Shown here piece after piece: positions 16,929-26,481 of a stretch of 57,056 nucleotides of DNA. The notes under the pieces are model-generated. The model was given only the letters and a program-made list of their open reading frames with translations, was not told where the DNA came from and made no database searches. The stretch lies in the NCBI GenBank assembly GCA_025359905.1, contig JANYDF010000082.1:1-57056 (forward strand), in the 5' to 3' direction. This DNA is from Rhodospirillales bacterium (GTDB lineage Bacteria > Pseudomonadota > Alphaproteobacteria > Acetobacterales > Acetobacteraceae). Position 1 is the stretch's first letter, and each line of letters opens with the position of its first letter. The translations under genes were made by a program, and so were the position numbers.

Positions 16929-18215
16929 ATGTCCCTGTTCGGCGCCATGACCACCGCCCTGAGCGGCCTGAGCAGCCAGTCGGCGGCGCTGGGCAACATC
17001 TCGGACAACATCGCCAACAGCCAGACGGTCGGCTTCAAGCGGGTCGACACCAACTTCGTCGACTACATCACCAACAGTTCGGCCACCGAGAACGCGCCCG
17101 GCTCGGTGGTGGCCCAACCCGAGTATATCAACAGCGTCACCGGAACCATCGCCCAGTCGAGCAACCCGCTGGCGATGGCGATCAGCGGACAGGGGTTCTT
17201 TCCGGTCAGCCAGAATGTGGGGTCGTCCGCTGTCAGCCCGACGTTCAATTTGCAGCAATATTATACCAGGGCCGGGGATTTCAGCATGAATTCCGGCGGC
17301 TTCCTGGTAAACGGGGCGGGCGACTATCTGCAGGGCTGGCCGGTGCGCGCCGACGGCTCGGTGGACAGCAACACGCTGGCGCCGATCCAGATCAGTCAGG
17401 CGATTTACCAGCCGGTGGCGACCGGCAAGGTGGGGCTGTCGGCCAACCTGCCGCCCGCCGCCGCCAGTGGCGCGCCCATCGCCTCGAACGTCTCGATCTA
17501 CGACGCGCAGGGCCAGGCGCACCAACTCACGCTGTCGTTCACCTCGTCGGGCAGCGGAACGAATGCTTGGGCAGTCACGGTCAACGACGACAAGGGCGTT
17601 GCCATCGGCTCCGGCACCCTGAGTTTCGCGCCCGATGGCACCCTCGCCTCAGCGGTCCAGGGCGGTACCACGCAAAACACCGCCGGCAGCGCCGCGATCC
17701 TGACGCTGGCCACCAGCTATCCCACCACCACCACCAGCGGCACCGGCACGCAGACCATCGCGCTGAACCTCGGCACCATCGGCGGCACCAATGGGCTGAC
17801 CCAGTTCGCCGGTTCCACCTACAGCCTGCGTGGCATCAACCAGGACGGCGTGCCGCCCGGCAGTTTCAGCAGCGTCAGCACCACCACGGCGGGCGACGTG
17901 ATGGTGAACTACGACAACGGCCAGAACCGGCAGATCGCCCGCGTGCCGCTGATTACCTTTGCCGCCCCGGACGCGCTGCAACGCCAGAACGGCTCCTCGT
18001 TCACCGCCACGTCGCTATCTGGCAACCCGTTGGCCGAAGCCGCTGGCAGCAATGGCGCCGGAACCCTGATCACCAGTTCGCTGGAACAATCCAACGTCGA
18101 TATCGCGACCCAATTCAGCAAGTTGATCGTCGCCCAGCAGGCCTATTCGGCCAACGCCAAGATGGTCACCACCGCCAGCGACATGATGCAGACCACGCTG
18201 GATATGAAACGGTAG
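16929..18215 (+). CDS. flgE: Flagellar hook protein FlgE
   Basis: The 428-residue protein opens with the rod/hook N-terminal motif MSLFGAMTTALSGLSSQS and NISDNIANSQTVGFKRVDT. It has the FlgE hook core with GQGFFPV and ends with QSNVDIATQFSKLIVAQQAY and the MMQTTLDMKR coiled coil. FlgE builds the hook. It is the first gene of the rightward flagellar unit and follows a sigma-54 promoter. flgK starts 23 bp after its TAG. Confidence 0.97.
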   Translation: MSLFGAMTTALSGLSSQSAALGNISDNIANSQTVGFKRVDTNFVDYITNSSATENAPGSVVAQPEYINSVTGTIAQSSNPLAMAISGQGFFPVSQNVGSSAVSPTFNLQQYYTRAGDFSMNSGGFLVNGAGDYLQGWPVRADGSVDSNTLAPIQISQAIYQPVATGKVGLSANLPPAAASGAPIASNVSIYDAQGQAHQLTLSFTSSGSGTNAWAVTVNDDKGVAIGSGTLSFAPDGTLASAVQGGTTQNTAGSAAILTLATSYPTTTTSGTGTQTIALNLGTIGGTNGLTQFAGSTYSLRGINQDGVPPGSFSSVSTTTAGDVMVNYDNGQNRQIARVPLITFAAPDALQRQNGSSFTATSLSGNPLAEAAGSNGAGTLITSSLEQSNVDIATQFSKLIVAQQAYSANAKMVTTASDMMQTTLDMKR

Positions 18216-18238
18216 TGACCTGACCGCGAGGCCGCGCC

Positions 18239-19765
18239 ATGGGCATCGACACCGCAATCGGCATTGCCTCGTCGGAACTGCGCCATCTGAACGAGCAGTT
18301 CGCGCTGATCAGCCAGAACGTCGCCAATGCCAGCACGCCGGACTATGCCGCCGAGAGCATCGCGCAACACAGCCTGTCGTCCGGCGGCGCCGGTTATGGC
18401 GCCGCCAACGGCATGGTGCAGCGCGCGGTCGATCAACAGGGCCAAGCCGCCGTGCTGGCGCAAAACGGCGACGTGGCGGCGCTGCAAACCCAGCAGGCGG
18501 CGTTGCAGCAAATCGACGCGGTCACCGGCGCGGTTGGCAGCGGCAGCGATATCGGCAGTCTGCTCGGTGCGCTGGGCAACGCGTTCTCGGCGCTGGCGGG
18601 CAGCCCGGACAATCAGACCCAGCAGCAAAAGGTGGTGGCGGCCGCGCAGACGCTGGCCGGGCAGATCAACAATCTTGGCACGACGGTCAGCGCCGCGCGC
18701 CAGTCGGCGCAGGATGCGGTCGTCGCGGGCGTCGCCAGCCTGAACACCGCGCTGGCCGGACTTGGCGCCCTGAGCGGCAAAATCGTGCTGGGCCGCGCGG
18801 CCGGGCAGAACACCGCCGATCTGGAAAACCAGCGCGCGGCGGCGATGGATGGCCTAAGCAAGCTGATCGGGGTGAAGTTCCTCGAACAGCCCAACGGCGA
18901 CTTGCTGGCGGTGACGCAGGGCGGGTTGAACCTGCCGCTGCACGGCCAAACCGCCGCCTTCGCCACCTCCGGCGCAACGCTTGGCCCCACCACCTACGCG
19001 CCCGGCGGCGGCGTGCCTGCCATCAGCCTTGCCGGTCAGGACGTGACGGCACTGCTCACCGGCGGCGCGCTCGGCGGCAATATCGCGCTGCGTGACGCGG
19101 TGCTGCCGGGGATGCAGGCCAATCTGGACGAGTTCGCCCACACGCTGGCCAGCCGGTTCGACGCCCAGGGCCTGACGCTGTTCAGCGACGCCAGCGGCGG
19201 CGTGCCGGCGGCAGCCGGTTCCCCGGCGCAGGCGGGCTATATCGGGTTTGCCGAATCGATTCAGGTCAATCCGGCGGTGCTGGCCTCAGCGGCGCTGGTG
19301 CGCGACGGCTCGCACCCGGTGGCCACCGGTGCGGGCGGCGCCACGGCGTTCACGCCCAATCCGCCCGGCGGCCCGGCCGGGTTCACCGGCGCGATCACTC
19401 GGGTGCTGCAATACGCCCTCGGCTCTCAGATTGCCGCTGGTGTGCCGCAACCTGCCCCGGCAACCGTGGGGCTTGGCCCGGCGGGCACGCTGGCGGCGGG
19501 CTTCGCGGCGCCCGCCGATCTGGGCGGACTGGCCACCGCTGTCACCGCCACTGCCGCGCAAACCAGCGCCGCCGCCACCACGCAGTTAACCGGCGCGCAG
19601 GCGGTGCAGGCCACGCTGCAAGCGACATTCTCGGCCAACACCGCCGTGAGCATCGATACCGAAATGTCCAAGATGATCGCGCTGCAAAACGCCTTCGGGG
19701 CCAATGCCCATGTGATGACGGCGGTCCAGGCGATGTGGACGCAATTGCTGCAAACCGTTCCGTAG
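18239..19765 (+). CDS. flgK: Flagellar hook-associated protein 1 FlgK
   Basis: The 508-residue protein has the N-terminal IGIASSELRHLNEQFALISQ helix with NVANASTPDYAAE, and a C-terminal SIDTEMSKMIALQNAFGANAHV motif typical of FlgK. FlgK joins hook to filament. The central region is Ala/Gly rich with no clear extra domain. flgL follows after 8 bp. Confidence 0.93.
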   Translation: MGIDTAIGIASSELRHLNEQFALISQNVANASTPDYAAESIAQHSLSSGGAGYGAANGMVQRAVDQQGQAAVLAQNGDVAALQTQQAALQQIDAVTGAVGSGSDIGSLLGALGNAFSALAGSPDNQTQQQKVVAAAQTLAGQINNLGTTVSAARQSAQDAVVAGVASLNTALAGLGALSGKIVLGRAAGQNTADLENQRAAAMDGLSKLIGVKFLEQPNGDLLAVTQGGLNLPLHGQTAAFATSGATLGPTTYAPGGGVPAISLAGQDVTALLTGGALGGNIALRDAVLPGMQANLDEFAHTLASRFDAQGLTLFSDASGGVPAAAGSPAQAGYIGFAESIQVNPAVLASAALVRDGSHPVATGAGGATAFTPNPPGGPAGFTGAITRVLQYALGSQIAAGVPQPAPATVGLGPAGTLAAGFAAPADLGGLATAVTATAAQTSAAATTQLTGAQAVQATLQATFSANTAVSIDTEMSKMIALQNAFGANAHVMTAVQAMWTQLLQTVP

Positions 19766-19773
19766 AGGGTCGC

Positions 19774-20880
19774 ATGACCGCAAGCTCGGCAATCGGCGAC
19801 CCGGCGGGCTTTCCCGGCAGCGTGCTGGCGAGCACGGTGGCCAATGCCGCCAGCGTGGCCCGCCGCCTCGCCACGCTCACCCAACAAGCGGGCGACGGCC
19901 TTATTTCCGACAGCTACGCGGGCCTTGGCGCGGGACTGCAAACCGCGCTGGTGACAGCCCCGGCGATTGCCGAACAGCAGGCGTGGCAGGGCAATATCGC
20001 GGCTGTCAGCGGCTCGATGGGCGTCGCCCAGTCAGCGCTGAGCCAGATCAGCACGATCGCCAGCACATTTTACGCCGATGCCAACAACCTCAACGGCCTC
20101 AATCTCTCCGAAGTGGACAGCATCGCCGCCTCGGCGCGCGACGCGCTGGCGCAGGTGGCCGGACTGCTGAACAGCACAAACGGGGCCAGCTATGTGTTCG
20201 CCGGGCAGGACAGCGCCAATCCACCGGTGCCAGACGGCGATCATATTCTTGGCTCGGGCTTCTTCCAGCAAATCCAGGCCGCCGTCGCCGCGTTGCCGGG
20301 TGCCAGCGCCAGTTCCACCATCGCCGCGACCCTGGCGGTGGCGTCGTCGAATACGGCCGGAACCTCGCCGTTTTCCGCAGCATTGTCGCAGCCCGCCACC
20401 GCGCTGGCGGCCCTGCGGCCGGTGGTGATCGGGGTTGGCGGACAGGTGGTGCCGGCCGGAATTCTGGCCAGCGGCAATTCCGATATCGCGTCGGGCGGCA
20501 CCTCGACGACCGGATCGTACACCCGCGACATTCTGCGCGCGCTGGCCACGCTGGGATCGCTCAGCAGCGCGCAATCCGGCTCGGCGGGGTTTTCGCAGCT
20601 GGTGGCCGACACGCGCGCCAGTTTGGGCGGGGCGATCAGCGCGTTGAACGGCGATGCCGGCGTGCTGGGCAACCGGCAAGCGGCCCTGACCGCCGAGGCG
20701 CAAACGTCGGCCGCCACGGTGACCGCGCTGCAAGCCCAGCTTACCACGGCGCAGAACGTCGATATGGCCGCCACTATATCGAAGCTGACGCAGACGCAGA
20801 CGCAGTTGCAGGCGTCGTATCAGCTGATCTCCAACACCCAGTCGCTGTCATTGCTGAAATATCTCGGTGTGACCGGCTGA
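19774..20880 (+). CDS. flgL: Flagellar hook-associated protein 3 FlgL-like
   Basis: The 368-residue flagellin-superfamily protein has the coiled N-terminus VARRLATLTQQAGDGLISDSY and a C-terminal helix DMAATISKLTQTQTQLQASYQ, with SLLKYLGVTG as its end. Position directly after flgK supports FlgL. It is the second junction protein, between FlgK and the filament. The ATG at 19774 was chosen because an upstream in-frame ATG lies inside flgK. Confidence 0.88.
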   Translation: MTASSAIGDPAGFPGSVLASTVANAASVARRLATLTQQAGDGLISDSYAGLGAGLQTALVTAPAIAEQQAWQGNIAAVSGSMGVAQSALSQISTIASTFYADANNLNGLNLSEVDSIAASARDALAQVAGLLNSTNGASYVFAGQDSANPPVPDGDHILGSGFFQQIQAAVAALPGASASSTIAATLAVASSNTAGTSPFSAALSQPATALAALRPVVIGVGGQVVPAGILASGNSDIASGGTSTTGSYTRDILRALATLGSLSSAQSGSAGFSQLVADTRASLGGAISALNGDAGVLGNRQAALTAEAQTSAATVTALQAQLTTAQNVDMAATISKLTQTQTQLQASYQLISNTQSLSLLKYLGVTG

Positions 20881-20977
20881 GCTTCACGCGCTGTTAACAT
20901 GCTGCCCGGCAAGATGCCGCTGGCCCGCAAAAATCGCGGGGGCATGAGACTTCTCTGGGCATCAAGGAAAACACGCC

Positions 20978-21838
20978 ATGTCCCTTAATTCGGTGAATAC
21001 CAACGTCAACGCGAGCATAGCCTTGGCTTCGCTGGAGATGACCAACACGCAGCTTGCCGGCGTGCAAAAGCAGGTGTCGACTGGCTATCGTGTGGCCGAC
21101 GCCACCGACGATGGCGCCGCATTCGCCGTGGCGCAACGCGTGCGCTCGGATGTGGGCGCGCTCACCAGCGCCAATCAGCAGCTCGGCAACGTGCAGGGTT
21201 TGCTGTCCACCACGTTGACCGGGCTGACGGCCGTGTCAACGCAAATGTCCAGCGCCCGCGATGTGCTGATCAAACTTGCCGACAGCAACACGCAGGGTAC
21301 CCAGCGCAGCCAGTACATCCAGCAGTATCAATCGCTGGTCACGCAGATCAAGACCAACTTCCAGGACGCCGCGTACAACGGCAAGACACTGATCGGCGAC
21401 ATGGGCGGCAGCGCCGGAACGTTCGGCAGCGTCGGCGTGGTGCGCAATGAAGTCGGGGCCACCTACGGCATTGCCACGTTCAGCGGCTCGGCATTCATGG
21501 CGTCGATTGCCTTCACCAGCACACAGTTGAGCGCTGCGACCACCGTCGGCGGAATGATCACCGCCACAGCGACCAGCGGAGCCTTCATCAACAAGCTCAA
21601 TCAGCTTGGCACCGAGATGAATACCTACGGCGCCGCGACCAACTATGTTACCAATCAAGTGACCTATAACAACGATAAGATGACCTCGCTGAACAACGGC
21701 CTTGGTGCGTTGGTGGACGCCGATCTGGCTAAGGAATCGGCCCAGTTGCAGGCGCTGCAAATTCGCCAGCAGCTTGGTACCCAAGCGTTGTCAATCGCCA
21801 ATCAATCGCCGCAGAGCCTCCTCAGCCTGTTCAAGTAA
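20978..21838 (+). CDS. fliC: Flagellin
   Basis: The 286-residue protein has both conserved flagellin ends: MSLNSVNTNVNASIALASLE with VSTGYRVADATDDGAAFAVAQ, and the C-terminal LGALVDADLAKESAQLQALQ with LGTQALSIANQSPQSLLSLF. The D2/D3 region is short (about residues 130-220) and rich in Ser/Thr, hence a possible glycosylation region. It sits 97 bp after flgL, then flbT and flaF follow. No sigma-54 or sigma-28 site could be defended in the upstream gap. The symbol could equally be fljK by Caulobacter naming. Confidence 0.96.
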   Translation: MSLNSVNTNVNASIALASLEMTNTQLAGVQKQVSTGYRVADATDDGAAFAVAQRVRSDVGALTSANQQLGNVQGLLSTTLTGLTAVSTQMSSARDVLIKLADSNTQGTQRSQYIQQYQSLVTQIKTNFQDAAYNGKTLIGDMGGSAGTFGSVGVVRNEVGATYGIATFSGSAFMASIAFTSTQLSAATTVGGMITATATSGAFINKLNQLGTEMNTYGAATNYVTNQVTYNNDKMTSLNNGLGALVDADLAKESAQLQALQIRQQLGTQALSIANQSPQSLLSLFK

Positions 21839-21883
21839 TCAGGCTGGTTCGGGCAAAATGCCCAGCATCGCAATGCGAACGGC

Positions 21884-21898
21884 TAGGCAAATTGCCTA
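21884..21898. promoter_or_regulatory. Perfect palindrome between flagellin and flbT
   Basis: TAGGCAAATTGCCTA is a perfect 7-bp-arm palindrome 23 bases upstream of the flbT ATG. A second small hairpin, GGGCAAAATGCCC, lies at about 21851-21863. It could be an RNA hairpin, an attenuator or a protein-binding site. FlbT is known in Caulobacter to bind flagellin mRNA leader RNA, so autoregulation is conceivable but not shown. Confidence 0.45.
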
Positions 21899-21921
21899 CA
21901 GGACGGGAGTGCGACTGTCCC

Positions 21922-22326
21922 ATGTCGACCTTGGTATTAGAGCTCAGGCAGGGCGAGATGATGCTCGTCAACGGAGCGCCCATTAGGTTTCGCACCAAGT
22001 CCCGCATCGAACTTACCGCGCATGTGCGGTTCTTGTTCGGGAAACAAATCATGGTGCCGGAAGATGCGACCACACCGGCACGGCGCATCTACTTCGCACT
22101 GCAAACCGCTTATGTCGGCTCGGAATCGGAGCGGTCACGGGGGATCAGTGCGGCGCGTGACTTGATCGGAGACTTCAAGGGAGCGACCACGTCATCGCTG
22201 GCGGCGGAAATACTGGATCGCGCGCTAAATCTGGCCGAGGCGGATGATTGCTACCAGGCGCTAAAGCTGGCGCGCCGCATTATCCGCCATGAAGACGCGG
22301 TGCTGGGCCGCAATAGCGACGAGTGA
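21922..22326 (+). CDS. flbT: Flagellin synthesis repressor FlbT
   Basis: The 134-residue protein matches FlbT: LELRQGEMMLVNGAPIRF, LTAHVRFLFGKQIMVPED, ARRIYFALQTAYVG and a C-terminal DCYQALKLARRIIRHED. In Caulobacter, FlbT represses flagellin by destabilising its mRNA until hook completion. The start at MSTLVLEL was chosen over an upstream ATG because it matches the family's N-terminus. It lies between flagellin and flaF, the order usual in alphaproteobacteria. Confidence 0.93.
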   Translation: MSTLVLELRQGEMMLVNGAPIRFRTKSRIELTAHVRFLFGKQIMVPEDATTPARRIYFALQTAYVGSESERSRGISAARDLIGDFKGATTSSLAAEILDRALNLAEADDCYQALKLARRIIRHEDAVLGRNSDE

Positions 22327-22406
22327 GCACGACGGTTAATTTCAAGCCGGACTGTAATGGCTTCTAGAACTATCGACGGCGCGGACCAAAAAGGAGCTGA
22401 CCGGGC

Positions 22407-22754
22407 ATGGCGACAATAATGAATGCGGCGCGCGCCTACGCCGCCTCGGCGGCCTCGCGCGGCCACCGGGAACAGGAGGCCGATCTATTCCGCCGCATCA
22501 GTCAAGTGTTGCGGCATGGGCGGGAGCAGGGCGGTTTGGCCCGCGCCAAGGCGCTGGCGGACAATCAGCGGCTCTGGACGATGGTAATCGATATGCTGCG
22601 CGATCCGGGCAACGCGTTGCCGCCGAAGTTGCGCGCTTCGCTGATCTCGGTTGGACTGTGCTTGCAGCGTGAAATGCAGAAGCCGGAACCGGACTTCGAT
22701 TTTCTGGTCAGCATCAACGACAACATCGCCGCTGGTTTGGCGGGCACGCCATGA
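22407..22754 (+). CDS. flaF: Flagellar biosynthesis regulator FlaF
   Basis: The 115-residue protein has the FlaF pattern: ARAYAASAASRGHREQEADL, the DNQRLWTMVIDMLRDPGNALP segment, and LRASLISVGLCLQREM. FlaF promotes flagellin translation or secretion and counterbalances FlbT in Caulobacter. An AAGGAG lies upstream. Its TGA overlaps the next ATG by 4 bp, so the flagellin regulator is translationally coupled to the modification genes that follow. Confidence 0.92.
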   Translation: MATIMNAARAYAASAASRGHREQEADLFRRISQVLRHGREQGGLARAKALADNQRLWTMVIDMLRDPGNALPPKLRASLISVGLCLQREMQKPEPDFDFLVSINDNIAAGLAGTP

Positions 22755-24214
22755 CCGCGCCGCCCGGCATCGCGACAGTGACGGCCCCGCTGCCCGGCAG
22801 TGCCTGCGGCATTGACCCCGCGCTGCACGGGTTGACCAGCCGCCTGCGCGCGGCGCTGCGCGACGGCAAGACTGCTGCCGCACGTCTGCTGCTGGCGGCG
22901 GTGTCGCGCTTGTCCAATCCCAGTGCCGAATTGGCCGAACTGGCAGCGCGGGTGCTGCTGTTGGAGAACCGACTGGACGCGGCCGTCGCGGCGCTCGACG
23001 CCAGCATTGCCGCAGGCCACGATACGCCGCAGCTTCGGCTGTGCCGCGCCGAACTGCGGCTGCGGCGGCAGGATTTTCAGGGTGCGGCGGCTGACGCGTC
23101 CGAGGCCGTGTGCGCCGATGCACGGCTGACAGCAGCCAAGGCCGTGCTCGGCATGGCACTGACCGCGCTCGGGCAAATGACCGACGCGGTGGCGTGCCTG
23201 CGCGATGCGGCCGGGTGCGAGCCGGGCAATGCGGTATTCTGCGAGGCCCTTGCGCAGGCGCTGGAACAATCCGGCGATGTGGCCGGTGCTTCGGCAATCT
23301 TGGCGGGTGGCGTTGCGCGTTGCCCTGGCAACATCAGTCTGCGCGTCGCCGCGATCCTGCTGCACATGAAGCATAAGGACTATGCGGCTGCGGAAGCGCT
23401 GGCCGAAATGGCGGTGCGTGCGGGCGTGGCGGATGCCTGCGTGTTCGGCCTGCTCGGCCATGCGCGATCGAGCCTGGGTCAGCATGAAGCCGCCGCCGCC
23501 GCTTACGCCGATGCGCGCAAGCTGGCCCCGGAAGACCCGTACGTGCGCCATCTCGCCGCCGCCGCCGGGCTGTCGGCCGATGCCGGGCGGGCCGCGCCGG
23601 AATACGTCGAAGTGGTGTTCGACGGTTACGCGGCGCGCTTCGACGCGCATCTGATCAGCCTTGGCTACCGCATTCCTGGTCTGATCCGCGCGGCGCTCGA
23701 CGACACGCCGTTGGGCGCGGTGCTGGACCTTGGCTGCGGCACCGGGCTGGCAGGCGTGGCGCTGTCGGATTTGCGCCCGTCGCCGCTGGTGGGCGTCGAT
23801 CTGTCCTCGGCGATGCTTGGCCAAGCGCGGCGGCGGGGGCTGTATTCCGAACTGCACCACGCCGAAATCGGCAGTTTCCTCGCTGCCGAGCCGCGCAAGT
23901 TCCCGTTGATTCTCGCCGCCGACGTGTTGCCGTATTTCGGCGAGCTTGACGCTCTGTGCCGCCTGACCGCCGCGCGCCTGACGCCCGGCGGGCGCTTCCT
24001 GTTTTCGGTCGAAGAACTACCCCGTGCGTCCGGCACGCTGGCGCCGTGGCGGCTTGGCCGTCTGGGCCGCTACCAGCACGCGGCTGGTTACGTGCGCGCC
24101 GCCGCCGTCGAAGCTGGGCTGGCAGTACAGTTCCTGCGTCGCGAGACGCTGCGGCTTGAAGGCCGCGCTCCGGTGCCTGGGTTGTTCATCGAATTGCGCA
24201 GGAGTGCTGCATGA
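22751..24214 (+). CDS. TPR-repeat SAM-dependent methyltransferase
   Basis: The 487-residue protein joins a tetratricopeptide-like N-terminal half (about 30-280, repeats such as ALAQALEQSGDVAGASAIL) to a class I methyltransferase domain. SAM motif I reads VLDLGCGTGLAG near 324-335, followed by VGVDLSSAMLGQARRRG and LILAADVLPYFGELDAL. It matches the predicted TPR-containing methyltransferases (COG4976 type). Its position, coupled by 4-bp overlaps to flaF and to an O-GlcNAc-transferase-like gene, suggests it methylates flagellin or its glycan. The substrate is inferred only from context. Confidence 0.85.
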   Translation: MTAPPGIATVTAPLPGSACGIDPALHGLTSRLRAALRDGKTAAARLLLAAVSRLSNPSAELAELAARVLLLENRLDAAVAALDASIAAGHDTPQLRLCRAELRLRRQDFQGAAADASEAVCADARLTAAKAVLGMALTALGQMTDAVACLRDAAGCEPGNAVFCEALAQALEQSGDVAGASAILAGGVARCPGNISLRVAAILLHMKHKDYAAAEALAEMAVRAGVADACVFGLLGHARSSLGQHEAAAAAYADARKLAPEDPYVRHLAAAAGLSADAGRAAPEYVEVVFDGYAARFDAHLISLGYRIPGLIRAALDDTPLGAVLDLGCGTGLAGVALSDLRPSPLVGVDLSSAMLGQARRRGLYSELHHAEIGSFLAAEPRKFPLILAADVLPYFGELDALCRLTAARLTPGGRFLFSVEELPRASGTLAPWRLGRLGRYQHAAGYVRAAAVEAGLAVQFLRRETLRLEGRAPVPGLFIELRRSAA

Positions 24215-26481
24215 GTGCCGCGTTGTTAGTGGCGCCCGATACCGCCATTCCTGGCCTCGCCCATTTACAAGCCGGACGGTGGGCCGAAGCGCGGGCCGAC
24301 TTGTTGCGGGCCTGCGCGTTCGGCGATGTCTCGGCGGTCACGCGCATCAATCTGGCGATTGCCGAGGATCGCTTGTCGCCAGACGGCCGCGCCACATTGC
24401 GCGCGGTCGCCAAGGCGTTCCCGCTTTGGGACGAGCCACCGTTGCGGCTGGCGGAAAGCCACCGCCGCGCCGGGGACGTGGCCGAGGCCATCGCACAGTA
24501 TCGCCAGACGCTCGAGCTCAATCCCGACCGCATCGAGGCGCTGATCGGCCTCGGCATACTGCTGCTCGGCAGCGGCGATCCGGCGACAGCGCAAACCCTG
24601 CTGCTGCGCTGTTGCGGTCTCACGCCGGACAATGCCGAAGCGTGGGACGCACTCGGTCTCGCGCTCAGCATGACGCAGGAGTCCGGGTTGGCGGAAGCGG
24701 CGTTTGCCAAGGCGCAGGCGTTGCGTCCGCACAGCCTGACCATCGCGCTGCGCCGCGCCGGGGCGGCCTTCGCCGCTGGTTCGCAGGACGCCGAACTGGC
24801 GCGGCTGGAAAATGCGCTGACCACCGATCCGCTGAACGCCGCAGTGTTGACTGCGCGCGGCGTGATGCTGGACCGGCTGGGCCGCGCCGATGCGGCGGTC
24901 GAAGTGCTGGAAGTCGCGGTGGAATTGGCGGGCGAAGCCGCTATCCCAGCGGCGGCGCTGGCGGTGGCATTGCTGCACGCCGGCCAATTCAGCGCCGCTG
25001 TGCCGGCCTTGCGCCGTGCCGTGGCACTGGCCCCGGATGATCCTGGGTTGCGCAACGATCTGGCGGCGGCGTTGAACCGCATCCATCGCTACCGCGAGGC
25101 GCGCGCGATCCTGGAAGCCTTGATCGCCGAACATGGCGAACAGCCGGCGTATCTGTGCAACCTGTGCAACGCCTTGGTCTCGCTCGGCGACCAGGCAGCC
25201 GGCGTGGCGCTGGCGCGGCACGCCGTGGTGCGCTTCCCCGATCAGCCGCTGCCGTGGCGCACGCTGGCCAATGCGCTGGTGTATCTCGACGGTCAGGTGA
25301 GCGTGGAATTGACGGCGGCGACCGGGCGGGCGGCGGCGTTGCTGCCGCGCGGGTCTGCCGCTGCCATCCCGCGCGCCGCCGAACCGGAGCGCAAGTTGCG
25401 CGTCGGCCTGCTCTCGGCATCGCTGCGCACCCATCCGGTCGGCTGGCTGACGCTGGCCGGGTTCGAGGCGTTGGACCCAGCACAGTTCGAACTGATCTGC
25501 TTCGGCCAATCGCCATCCGACGACGCCATGCAGCGCCGCTTCCAGGCGGCTGCGTCCGGCTGGCATACCGTCACCCGGCAAACGCCCGCCGAAACCGCCG
25601 CGCAAATCCGGCGCGAGCGGATCGACGTGCTGATCGAACTCGGCGGCTGGGGTGACCAGGGCATGCTGGCGGTGTGCGCCGAGCGGGCGGCGCCGGTGCA
25701 GATCAAATGGGCCGGGATGCAGAGCCACAGCACCGGGGTGGCCGAAATGGATTGGATGCTGGCCGACCGCTGGGAAGCGCCGCCGGGCAGCGAGGCGCGC
25801 TACTGCGAGAAGTTGTTGCGACTAAGGGATGGGTATGTATGTTACAGTCCCAGCCCGCTGGCGCCCGAGGTTGCACCGCCGCCCAGCGCCCGGTTGCACC
25901 GGATCACCTTCGGCTGCTTCAACAATCTGGCGAAAATCACCCCAGCGGTGATCGCCTGTTGGGCCGCGATTTTGCACCGCGTGCCACAGGCTGGTCTGTT
26001 GCTGAAGGCGCATCAATTCGCAGACGCCGTCACCGCCGACGCCATGCGTGCTGCGTTTGCCGCGCATGGGATTGCGGGCCAGCGGCTGGACCTGCGCGGC
26101 TCGACCTCGCATCGCGGGCAGCTGCTGCAACACGCCGACGTCGATATCATGCTCGACCCGTTCCCGTATTCCGGCGGGCTGACCACCTGCGAGGCGTTGT
26201 GGATGGGGGTGCCGGTGGTGACGCTGCCCGGCGAAACCTTCGCCTCCCGCCACAGCGCCAGCCATTTACGCAACGTGGGCCTGCCGGAATTCATCGCGGC
26301 GGATTTGGTGGATTATCAGGAAATCGCTGCACTCTGGGCCGCCGATCCGGACGGGCTAGCCGCGTTGCGCGCCGGGTTGCGCGACAGCATGCGGCACAGC
26401 CCGCTGTGCGACGGCCCGCGTTTCGGCCGCAGTCTGGGTGCGGCGCTGCGTCATGCCTGGGCTGAGGCCTGCGCCGCGTGA
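24211..26481 (+). CDS. TPR O-GlcNAc-transferase-like glycosyltransferase (GT41, FlmG-like)
   Basis: The 756-residue protein has about 340 residues of TPR-like repeats (for example AIAQYRQTLELNPDRIEALIGLG), then a GT41/OGT catalytic domain. The latter shows RKLRVGLLSASLRTHPVG at about 394, ITFGCFNNLAKITPAVI, LLLKAHQF, and the hallmark block FPYSGG/TCEALWMGVPVV with SRHSASHLRNVGL at about 649-690. In Caulobacter the TPR-GT fusion FlmG binds flagellin by its TPRs and glycosylates it. Gene context makes the same role likely here. It overlaps both neighbours by 4 bp. Confidence 0.88.
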   Translation: MSAALLVAPDTAIPGLAHLQAGRWAEARADLLRACAFGDVSAVTRINLAIAEDRLSPDGRATLRAVAKAFPLWDEPPLRLAESHRRAGDVAEAIAQYRQTLELNPDRIEALIGLGILLLGSGDPATAQTLLLRCCGLTPDNAEAWDALGLALSMTQESGLAEAAFAKAQALRPHSLTIALRRAGAAFAAGSQDAELARLENALTTDPLNAAVLTARGVMLDRLGRADAAVEVLEVAVELAGEAAIPAAALAVALLHAGQFSAAVPALRRAVALAPDDPGLRNDLAAALNRIHRYREARAILEALIAEHGEQPAYLCNLCNALVSLGDQAAGVALARHAVVRFPDQPLPWRTLANALVYLDGQVSVELTAATGRAAALLPRGSAAAIPRAAEPERKLRVGLLSASLRTHPVGWLTLAGFEALDPAQFELICFGQSPSDDAMQRRFQAAASGWHTVTRQTPAETAAQIRRERIDVLIELGGWGDQGMLAVCAERAAPVQIKWAGMQSHSTGVAEMDWMLADRWEAPPGSEARYCEKLLRLRDGYVCYSPSPLAPEVAPPPSARLHRITFGCFNNLAKITPAVIACWAAILHRVPQAGLLLKAHQFADAVTADAMRAAFAAHGIAGQRLDLRGSTSHRGQLLQHADVDIMLDPFPYSGGLTTCEALWMGVPVVTLPGETFASRHSASHLRNVGLPEFIAADLVDYQEIAALWAADPDGLAALRAGLRDSMRHSPLCDGPRFGRSLGAALRHAWAEACAA

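Noticed and set aside
16677-17525. Upstream extension of fliK into the flgE region
   Set aside because: The extension is antisense to flgE and crosses both sigma-54 promoters; the ATG at 16676 has a ribosome site and fits the promoter.
20881-20977. Sigma-54 promoter directly before flagellin (TGGCCCGC...)
   Set aside because: No GC pair occurs ten bases after GG, so the -24/-12 spacing fails; no sigma-28 pattern was found either.
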